From positions 2,129,501 to 2,193,500 of the forward strand of contig NZ_CP017478.1 in the NCBI RefSeq assembly GCF_001761325.1: a DNA stretch of 64,000 bases, given 5' to 3'. The notes below the pieces were generated by a model. The model had not been told where the DNA came from. It was given only the letters and a program-made list of their open reading frames with translations, and ran no database searches. Below, one piece after another: positions 16,550-24,341 of the stretch. Made by a program: the position numbers and the translations under genes. Source of the stretch: Urechidicola croceus. Its GTDB lineage: Bacteria; Bacteroidota; Bacteroidia; Flavobacteriales; Flavobacteriaceae. Position 1 is the stretch's first letter, and every line of letters starts with the position of its first letter.

Positions 16550-17788
16550 TTAATTTAATACAAAAGTAGCAAGTAGTTTTAAAACTTTGCTTATTTCTTC
16601 TTGTGAATTATAACTATGTAAGCAAAAACGCAATCTTTCTTGCCCTTCTGGAACAGTTGGAGATAATATAGGTTTTACATCAAACCCTTTTTCTTGAACA
16701 AATTGGGCTGCTTTTTTTACATTTTCATTTCCAGAAATGATACAACAATGAATAGCAGAGTTGCTTGGAATAAATATTGGTTTGCCCCTTTGTCCTTCGG
16801 ACATTTCCCCAAAGGGGAAAGTTTTTAGTTGTTGGTTGAAATATTGAATATTCTCTTTTAATTTTTGAGACTTCTCAACTCCGCTAGAAGAAATAAGATA
16901 CTCATATGCAATTTTAATTGTAGCCAATGAATGGGGTGGTAGTGCAGTTGTATAAATAAAGCTTCGTGCAAAATTGACTAAGTAACTTTTTAATTCCTTA
17001 CTTCCTAAAATTGCTGCACCGTGACAACCTAAGCCTTTTCCAAATGTGATAATTCGAGCAAATATTTCATTTTCTAATCCTAATTCTTGAATTAATCCAC
17101 AACCATTTTTTCCGAAAACACCTAATGCATGTGCTTCATCGATTATTAAATAAGTGTTATACTTTTTACATATTTCTAAAAGTGAAACTAAATCTGGAGA
17201 ATCTCCATCCATTGAAAAAACAGACTCGGTTACGACGTAAATATCACCGTCATGCTGAACTTGTTTCAGCATCTCATCTTGCTCTTTTTTATGCGACTCT
17301 GAAATAAATTCAGTGTGACTTAAACGCTTCAATAATTCTTCTAAAACGCCCAAGTCATTATGTTTAAATTTATATGATTTGGCATTACTCATTTTTATTC
17401 CGTCACGGATAGACGCATGAATAAACTCATCATAAATAATTGTATCTCCACGCTGTGGAACAGATGAAAAAAATCCAATATTGGCATCATAGCCAGAATT
17501 AAATATTGTTGCAGCCTCTGAATTATGAAATTTACAAAGAGTATTTTCTACTTCTTCATATAATTTGTGGTTTCCAGATAATAAACGAGATCCTGTAGAA
17601 CCGTTTTGATGAATTTTATTATTTATTAAATATTGATGTGCCTTTTGAAAAATAGTCTCAGATTTTGAAAAACCTAAATAATCATTTGAAGAAAAATCAA
17701 TTAATTCACTTTGAGAATTGAGTTTTCGTAGAGAATTGGATTGTTCTCTATTGGTTAATTTTTTATATAGTTTCTTTGGAAAATTCAT
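16550..17788 (-). CDS. bioF: 8-amino-7-oxononanoate synthase with two repeat-derived inserts
   Basis: A 412-residue PLP-dependent alpha-oxoamine synthase joining pimeloyl thioester and alanine to give KAPA. Seen are GSTGSRLLSGNH, the VTESVFSMDGD strand, the LIIDEAHALGVFG block (Asp217) and the PLP Lys251 (TFGKGLGCHG). Family members are usually about 380 residues. The excess is explained by two inserts: residues 157-180, encoded by a complete palindromic pair, and residues about 323-335 (FGEMSEGQRG), encoded by another palindrome. Without them the length is about 375. Both fall in loops between conserved blocks and the frame is kept, so the enzyme may still work. Its start adjoins the stop of the upstream membrane-protein gene. 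Confidence 0.95.
   Translation of the reverse strand: MNFPKKLYKKLTNREQSNSLRKLNSQSELIDFSSNDYLGFSKSETIFQKAHQYLINNKIHQNGSTGSRLLSGNHKLYEEVENTLCKFHNSEAATIFNSGYDANIGFFSSVPQRGDTIIYDEFIHASIRDGIKMSNAKSYKFKHNDLGVLEELLKRLSHTEFISESHKKEQDEMLKQVQHDGDIYVVTESVFSMDGDSPDLVSLLEICKKYNTYLIIDEAHALGVFGKNGCGLIQELGLENEIFARIITFGKGLGCHGAAILGSKELKSYLVNFARSFIYTTALPPHSLATIKIAYEYLISSSGVEKSQKLKENIQYFNQQLKTFPFGEMSEGQRGKPIFIPSNSAIHCCIISGNENVKKAAQFVQEKGFDVKPILSPTVPEGQERLRFCLHSYNSQEEISKVLKLLATFVLN
16784..16820. repeat. GC-rich nested palindrome inside bioF
   Basis: CCCCTTTG (16785-16792) pairs with CAAAGGGG (16810-16817). GTCC-TTC-GGAC is nested inside, and TTTCCCC-AAA-GGGGAAA (16804-16820) forms an alternative hairpin. It is far richer in G+C than the surrounding gene and is translated in frame as about 13 residues. 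It is a different repeat family from the 29-base units. Confidence 0.75.
17249..17319. repeat. Complete inverted hairpin-unit pair inside the bioF coding sequence
   Basis: Left unit 17249-17277, 13-base spacer, right unit 17291-17319, in the same orientation as the copies at 15370 and 16471. The right hairpin has one mismatched pair (T-T). It is read in frame as bioF residues 157-180. Confidence 0.92.
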
Positions 17789-18331
17789 TTAATCTATATG
17801 TACAATTTTACCTGATTTTTTAAACACTTCCTTATCCACCCAACTGAAATTATTTTTTTCAGACGCATCTAATAAATCTATATTTAATTCTTCTGAAAAT
17901 TCAAATGCTTCTTTCATAGCATCATCAAAATCTGAATATTGAAAAATTTTAACATGTTTATTTTTATAATACCAGAGATTCAATTCATAAAAATCATCCT
18001 CTTTTTTATAAACAGAAATGTATTCTAATTTTGGTAGAGCTTCCCATTTTCCAAATTTTAAATGACCAATTCTATATTCTATCTTGAACTTGTTTTTTTG
18101 AAAATCAAAAATATAATTTCTTGTAGTTGCAAATGGCAATGCAGTAATAATAATAAGAGTACATAATTCAAATAATCCTGTTATTCCTTTTACATACCCT
18201 TTTACAAAACTTGGGGTTGTATTTGTAAAAAAAGCAATAATAAAATAAAACATAATTGTTAGAAGAATTGCTGCAATAATTCGTTGCCACAACGGTTTAA
18301 CTCCTTCACTAATAATAACTCTTTTATCCAT
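17789..18331 (-). CDS. Hypothetical two-helix membrane protein
   Basis: A 180-residue protein not assigned to a family. Two hydrophobic helices (about residues 19-36 and 50-67) are followed by a soluble domain rich in aromatic and charged residues (FDFQKNKFKIEYRIGHLKFGKW, ISVYKKEDDFYELNLWYY). This resembles small PH-like membrane-associated domains, but I cannot name it. It lies between the SanA-like gene (3-base gap) and bioF (no gap) on the same strand, so it is co-transcribed with bioF. A role in biotin synthesis is not indicated. Confidence 0.75.
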   Translation of the reverse strand: MDKRVIISEGVKPLWQRIIAAILLTIMFYFIIAFFTNTTPSFVKGYVKGITGLFELCTLIIITALPFATTRNYIFDFQKNKFKIEYRIGHLKFGKWEALPKLEYISVYKKEDDFYELNLWYYKNKHVKIFQYSDFDDAMKEAFEFSEELNIDLLDASEKNNFSWVDKEVFKKSGKIVHID

Positions 18332-18334
18332 AAA

Positions 18335-18976
18335 CTACTCAGGAATCAGAATTTTATCACCTAAAAACTTTGGCTTTTTATTAAACAACAAATCCAAACT
18401 TAATTTTACTCGAGCAAACAATTCTCTAAACTTTACTTTCAAGCCACTTTTTCCTCCAACATTATGAGCATTGAAGCCAACTGCATTTATTCCTTTGGAA
18501 CTTGCAATTGTGATGGCTCTCTCATTATGAAATTGCTGTGAAATCACAGTTACTGATTCTTGACCAAATACTTCTTTACTACGAACCATTGAGTCCAAAG
18601 TTCGAAAACCTGCATGATCCAAAAAAATATTCTCTTCTGGAATTCCTCCAGCCATTAAATCTTCTTTAAAAGTAGTTGGTTCATCATAATACTTTGTTCC
18701 ATGATCTCCACTTACAATTACATACTTAATTTTATTGGCTTTATACAATGTAATAGTTGCTTCTATTCTATATTTATAAAATAGGTTTATCTGTCCTTTA
18801 GTATAGTACTTTGAAGTTCCCAATACTACGCCTACTTTGTTATAAGGAATTTTAGTAACGCTATTATATGTTTTTTCTTTTGCTTTTAATTCCACATATA
18901 TATTTGAAATAAAAATTACTGCTAATAATAGCAATCCAATTTTCAATCCCAATTTTAACAATTTTCGCATACTCAA
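18335..18976 (-). CDS. SanA/YdcF-like DUF218 membrane protein
   Basis: A 213-residue protein with one N-terminal membrane helix (about residues 8-27) and a periplasmic DUF218 domain: VGVVLGTSKY, YKANKIKYVIVSGDHGTKYYDE, MVRSKEVFGQESVTVISQQFHNERAITIA. The pattern is closest to E. coli SanA, linked to envelope barrier function and vancomycin exclusion at high temperature; the biochemical activity is unknown. It heads the unit that runs into the hypothetical protein and bioF. It is divergent from umuC with 50 bases between starts. Confidence 0.87.
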   Translation of the reverse strand: MSMRKLLKLGLKIGLLLLAVIFISNIYVELKAKEKTYNSVTKIPYNKVGVVLGTSKYYTKGQINLFYKYRIEATITLYKANKIKYVIVSGDHGTKYYDEPTTFKEDLMAGGIPEENIFLDHAGFRTLDSMVRSKEVFGQESVTVISQQFHNERAITIASSKGINAVGFNAHNVGGKSGLKVKFRELFARVKLSLDLLFNKKPKFLGDKILIPE

Positions 18977-19026
18977 AAGTAATAATTAAAAAAGACTCTT
19001 TAATTATAATTTGTAATTTTACTGAG

Positions 19027-20286
19027 ATGTTTGCACTTGTAGATTGTAATAACTTTTATGCGTCTTGTGAGCGCGCTTTTAAACCGCAATTACGTAATAA
19101 ACCCATTGCTATTTTATCAAATAATGATGGGTGTGTAATCTCACGTAGTGATGAAGCCAAAGCAATTGGTTTGCCCATGGGAGCACCAGCATTTAAATAC
19201 AAAGCATTTTTTAATGAACATGGTGTAAGTGTATTTTCTTCCAACTATCCGCTATATGGTGATATGAGCAGTCGAGTCATGTCTATTCTCGGCCAATTTA
19301 CTCCTGATGTTGAAATATATAGTATTGACGAAGCATTTTTACAATTTAAAGGTTATGAAAACTACAATATGCAAGCGTATGGTGAAGAAATGCAAAAACG
19401 TATTTTAAAATGGACTGGAATCCCTACAAGTGTTGGTATTGCTCCAACAAAAGCATTGGCAAAAGTTGCTAATAAAATTGCGCGTAAATTTCCAAAAGAA
19501 ACAAACAATGTCTTTATCATTTCTACAGATGAGCAACGTATCAAAGCCTTAAAATGGACTAAAATTGAATCTGTTTGGGGAATAGGTCGTCAATTATCTA
19601 AAAGATTAAAATCTCAACGAATTAAAACTGCATATGATTTTTCAAAATTGAATGATGAATGGGTTCGTAAAAATTTTTCAATTACCGAATTGAATCTAAA
19701 AAAAGACTTAGAAGGGAAACCTACTTTAAAACTCGAAGATACTAGTGGTGCTAAAAAATCAATTGCAACTACTAGGAGTTTTGAGTATACGTTTTCTTAT
19801 ATAGAAGATATTAAAGAGCGTGTTTCTACATTTGCAACAAGTTGTGCAGAAAAATTAAGACGACAAAAATCATCTTGTCATGTTATCATTGTAATATTAA
19901 GAAGTGATAGACATAAAAAAGATACTGAGCAATATAAAAAATCGGTCTATGTAACGTTACCATATCCTACAGATTCAACTTTGATTATTTCAAAGACAGC
20001 CGTAAATGCAGTAACATCTATCTTTAAAGAAGGGATAAAATATAAACGTGCTGGTGTTATTATTACTGGATTGGTTCCTACAAATAATCATCAATTGAAT
20101 TTATTTGAACACCAAAATCCAAAACATTCTCCCTTGATGAAAACAATTGATAATTTAAACCTTAAATTAGGGGATTATAAAATCAAATTAGCCAATCAAG
20201 ATTTGAAACGGACTTGGAAAATGAGGCAAGAGCATTTATCACCAAGATATACGACACATATTGACGAACTATTAATTGTAAAATAA
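19027..20286 (+). CDS. umuC: Y-family DNA polymerase V catalytic subunit UmuC
   Basis: A 419-residue translesion polymerase. The catalytic palm has DCNNFYASCERAF at the N-terminus and YSIDEAFL near residue 101 (metal-binding Asp and Glu). They are followed by TSVGIAPTKALAKVANKIAKK-type sequence, a helix-hairpin-helix (ESVWGIGRQLSKRL) and the little-finger and UmuC C-terminal domains. The length is normal. umuD follows after a two-base gap, the reverse of the common umuD-umuC order. An SOS box could not be identified with confidence in the 50-base divergent region. Confidence 0.96.
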   Translation: MFALVDCNNFYASCERAFKPQLRNKPIAILSNNDGCVISRSDEAKAIGLPMGAPAFKYKAFFNEHGVSVFSSNYPLYGDMSSRVMSILGQFTPDVEIYSIDEAFLQFKGYENYNMQAYGEEMQKRILKWTGIPTSVGIAPTKALAKVANKIARKFPKETNNVFIISTDEQRIKALKWTKIESVWGIGRQLSKRLKSQRIKTAYDFSKLNDEWVRKNFSITELNLKKDLEGKPTLKLEDTSGAKKSIATTRSFEYTFSYIEDIKERVSTFATSCAEKLRRQKSSCHVIIVILRSDRHKKDTEQYKKSVYVTLPYPTDSTLIISKTAVNAVTSIFKEGIKYKRAGVIITGLVPTNNHQLNLFEHQNPKHSPLMKTIDNLNLKLGDYKIKLANQDLKRTWKMRQEHLSPRYTTHIDELLIVK

Positions 20287-20288
20287 GT

Positions 20289-20723
20289 ATGGAAAAATCA
20301 CAAACATTGACTTTTTTTTCTCCTGAATCTTATGAAAATTCTGGTGCTGCATTTGTAGATATAGGAGTTTCTGCAGGTTTCCCTTCTCCAGCAGATGATT
20401 TTATTCAAGAACGTATCAGTTTAGACAAAACATTGATTAAAAACCAAGAAGCAACATTTTTCGCACGTGTAAGTGGCCAATCGATGATTGATGCAGGGAT
20501 TGATGATAAAGATTTATTAGTTATCGATAGGAGTATAACTCCTGAAAATAATAAAATTGCTGTTTGTTTTATTGATGGTGAATTTACAGTAAAACGTTTA
20601 AGAGTAACTAATAATGAAATTTGGTTAAAACCAGAAAACCCAAACTATCCTATCATTAAAATCACTGAAGAAAATGATTTTATGATTTGGGGAATTGTGA
20701 CTAATGTAATTAAAAGTGTATAA
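20289..20723 (+). CDS. umuD: UmuD-like autoproteolytic subunit (S24 peptidase)
   Basis: A 144-residue LexA/UmuD-type protein. The self-cleavage site is probably Ala29-Gly30 in VSAGFPSPADD. The nucleophile is Ser65 (SGQSMIDAGI) and the general base is Lys102 (EFTVKRLRV). After RecA-stimulated self-cleavage the shortened form joins UmuC as Pol V. There is no N-terminal DNA-binding domain, which separates it from LexA. Expression is coupled to umuC upstream, and a strong hairpin terminator follows. Confidence 0.94.
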   Translation: MEKSQTLTFFSPESYENSGAAFVDIGVSAGFPSPADDFIQERISLDKTLIKNQEATFFARVSGQSMIDAGIDDKDLLVIDRSITPENNKIAVCFIDGEFTVKRLRVTNNEIWLKPENPNYPIIKITEENDFMIWGIVTNVIKSV

Positions 20724-20724
20724 A

Positions 20725-20754
20725 AAAACTCCAAGTCGATGACTTGGAGTTTTT
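20725..20754. terminator. Bidirectional terminator between umuD and atpC
   Basis: AAAACTCCAAGTC (20725-20737) pairs perfectly with GACTTGGAGTTTT (20741-20753) around a 3-base loop. T-runs lie on both strands. It ends umuCD and the convergent atpDC transcripts. Confidence 0.9.
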
Positions 20755-20778
20755 AATTTTTATAGGAAAGGACTAAAT

Positions 20779-21057
20779 TTAGTCTGCTAAAATAATTACT
20801 TTATTTTCTTTCATTTCAATTGTTCCACTATTAATAGATAATTGATACTCTCCATCAACTTTAGTGAATTTATCTTGAAAAGATTCTTCTATTTTAATAG
20901 CACCACCTTTAAACTTAACGGTTCCATTAACCAATAATGATACTATTGGTGCGTGATTATCCAACATTTGAAATTCTCCATTGATTCCTGGAACTGATAC
21001 AGAAACTACTTCTGAATTTAATAATGTTGCTTCTGGTGTTACGATTTCTAATTTCAT
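20779..21057 (-). CDS. atpC: F-type ATP synthase epsilon subunit
   Basis: A 92-residue epsilon subunit limited to the N-terminal beta-sandwich domain: LEIVTPEATLLNSEVVSVSVPGINGEFQMLDNHAPIVSLL. It lacks the C-terminal helical hairpin of longer epsilon subunits, which is usual for Bacteroidota. It is part of the rotor stalk that links F1 to the c-ring. It follows atpD on the same strand after 67 bases. The other ATP synthase genes are not in the window, consistent with the split atp arrangement of this phylum. Confidence 0.95.
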   Translation of the reverse strand: MKLEIVTPEATLLNSEVVSVSVPGINGEFQMLDNHAPIVSLLVNGTVKFKGGAIKIEESFQDKFTKVDGEYQLSINSGTIEMKENKVIILAD

Positions 21058-21124
21058 ATTTAGTTGTTTGTTATTTGTTGCTTGTTGTTAGTTATAAAAC
21101 TATCAACCAACAATTATTAACCAA

Positions 21125-22645
<1,521 letters not shown>

Positions 22646-22694
22646 TTATTGTTAACTTTTTAACTTACGAAGGTTGGCCTTCATTTTCAAGGTG

Positions 22695-22702
22695 CAAAGA
22701 TA
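22695..22702 (-). promoter_or_regulatory. -7 element of atpD
   Basis: The minus strand reads TATCTTTG, an exact TAnnTTTG, 62 bases before the atpD ATG. The leader contains a small dyad (GAAGG-TTGG-CCTTC near 22669-22682). Confidence 0.6.
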
Positions 22703-22752
22703 GTTTTTTTGATTCAATTAATAAATTGTTTTTCTTTTATTTTTTTTAAAAG

Positions 22753-22783
22753 AAAAACGCCCTTTATTCAAGAGCGTTTTTTA
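22753..22783 (-). terminator. Terminator after the SGNH lipoprotein gene
   Basis: AAAAACGC (22753-22760) pairs with GCGTTTTT (22774-22781), extended by CTT/AAG with one mismatch. On the minus strand a T-run follows, so it ends the TonB receptor and SGNH hydrolase transcript before atpD. Confidence 0.75.
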
Positions 22784-22807
22784 TTAAATATTGTAAGTAT
22801 TTGAATT

Positions 22808-24328
22808 CTATAATGGATATAGAGTATTGTAATCATTTGCATTTGCAACAGTTCCTGATTCAACAAAATTTGTTTCAAAATTAGCATCAATTGCCTCTAA
22901 AAATTTATTTGCCATTAAAGCATAACCTCTTGCTGTTAAATGAATACCATCTAAACTTACCAATCCTCCAAAAACTAAATTTGTATTCAAATTGTATTCG
23001 TCAAACATAACTCCTCCTGAAGATGCTTCAGTTAAAATTGCGTTTAAATCTACCATTCCAATATTTGGATTAGAAGCCGCAACAGTTTCGATAGTTGTAT
23101 TGTAAGCAGCAGTAGCTTGACTAATTAACAACTGCTCTTCTGGAGTCAACACCCAGTTATCAGCCAAAGGAACAGCAACTCCATTAATACTTGTTGGATT
23201 ATTTGGATCGGCTAACGTTCCTATAAAAGAAGAACTTGGTAGTACTAATAAATCTTCAGCTGTTGCTTGTCTATACTGAGGTAACCCAGCAAAGGCAGGG
23301 TTAATTGCTCCTAAATCAGTTAAATCTTCATCTATTATTACAACCGCATTTTGTCCAGCAGTAAAGTTAATAGTTCTCATAGCAACCTCTTCTTCAGTCA
23401 ACAATCCTGTTCCTGCTAAAGCAGCATACGCTTGTTGCAATCCTCCATTGTAAGGTGCATATGCTTGATTAACTATACTTGCCGTAGCAGCGTCTAATGG
23501 CACTGGATTATGTGGTACTGTAGTAAAATGTGGTAAATCTGTAATATTAGGTAGGTTTGCCACAATTCCTTTAGCTCCATTTGAAGTCATCGCATCTACC
23601 AAGGTTGTAAATACTTGTTCAAATACATATGGATCAGTAATATCATATGAACCATACGTCATTGGGTCAAAATTCCCTAATTGATCTACCCCTGAGCCTC
23701 CTGAAATTGCATAACCTAAAACATCATTTCCTCCAACTTCAGATAATGTAAAAAATGTTGGGCTTTGAGCCATTGCGTCTTCCAAAACTGAAGCATTAGA
23801 ACTTGATGCCATTCTTGCGAAATAAGGATTTGCTTGACCTAAAGAAACTCCTGCAACATTACCATAACCATTGGCTACTAAATGAAAACTTTTCGCTCCT
23901 GGAACTCCCATATTATTAAAAGGACCTGCTAAAACATTTGAAACTTCTGTAGTAGGTGATACTGGTGCTTCTGCTGGACCTGATCCATTAAAATATAATC
24001 TTGGATTTGTTATTTGTGTTCCACCTAATAAAAGACCTCCGTTATTATCATTCATCCAAGGTTGTGTAAACTCTCCTCCTCCATTATTTGAAAATTGTTG
24101 AGCTAAAATATTTGGGAATGAATTTTCTTGACTCGCTGTAAATAATGCATTATCAGTAAACCCTGCTGTAAATGAAGCTCCAATTGCTACATAATTTGTA
24201 AAATCTACATTTCCTGCTACTAAATCTGGAAGAGGCTCTTCGGTTAATACTGTGTATTCTTCATCACTACATGAAGTAATTCCTAATAGGACGCAAAGCA
24301 TCCATATAAATTTATATTTATTGTTCAT
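22808..24328 (-). CDS. SGNH/GDSL-hydrolase lipoprotein
   Basis: A predicted lipoprotein of 506 residues from ATG 24328: a signal peptide ends in the lipobox GITSC just before SDEE. SGNH blocks are seen: block I YVAIGASFTAGF with the nucleophile Ser, a block II-like GVPGAKSF, block III GGNDVLGY, and block V LDGIHLTARGYALMANKF with catalytic Asp and His. It is therefore an esterase or lipase at the cell surface or periplasm; the substrate is unknown. An open frame extends upstream to 24367, but that start lacks a signal peptide. It lies 13 bases behind the TonB receptor gene, so the two probably work together on one ester-containing substrate. Confidence 0.88.
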   Translation of the reverse strand: MNNKYKFIWMLCVLLGITSCSDEEYTVLTEEPLPDLVAGNVDFTNYVAIGASFTAGFTDNALFTASQENSFPNILAQQFSNNGGGEFTQPWMNDNNGGLLLGGTQITNPRLYFNGSGPAEAPVSPTTEVSNVLAGPFNNMGVPGAKSFHLVANGYGNVAGVSLGQANPYFARMASSSNASVLEDAMAQSPTFFTLSEVGGNDVLGYAISGGSGVDQLGNFDPMTYGSYDITDPYVFEQVFTTLVDAMTSNGAKGIVANLPNITDLPHFTTVPHNPVPLDAATASIVNQAYAPYNGGLQQAYAALAGTGLLTEEEVAMRTINFTAGQNAVVIIDEDLTDLGAINPAFAGLPQYRQATAEDLLVLPSSSFIGTLADPNNPTSINGVAVPLADNWVLTPEEQLLISQATAAYNTTIETVAASNPNIGMVDLNAILTEASSGGVMFDEYNLNTNLVFGGLVSLDGIHLTARGYALMANKFLEAIDANFETNFVESGTVANANDYNTLYPL

Positions 24329-24341
24329 TTGTAATTGTGTA

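Noticed and set aside
15284-17319. Repeated hairpin sequences as a CRISPR array
   Set aside because: Copies are irregularly spaced, lie inside and between genes, alternate in orientation and have no unique spacers of constant length; no cas genes are present.
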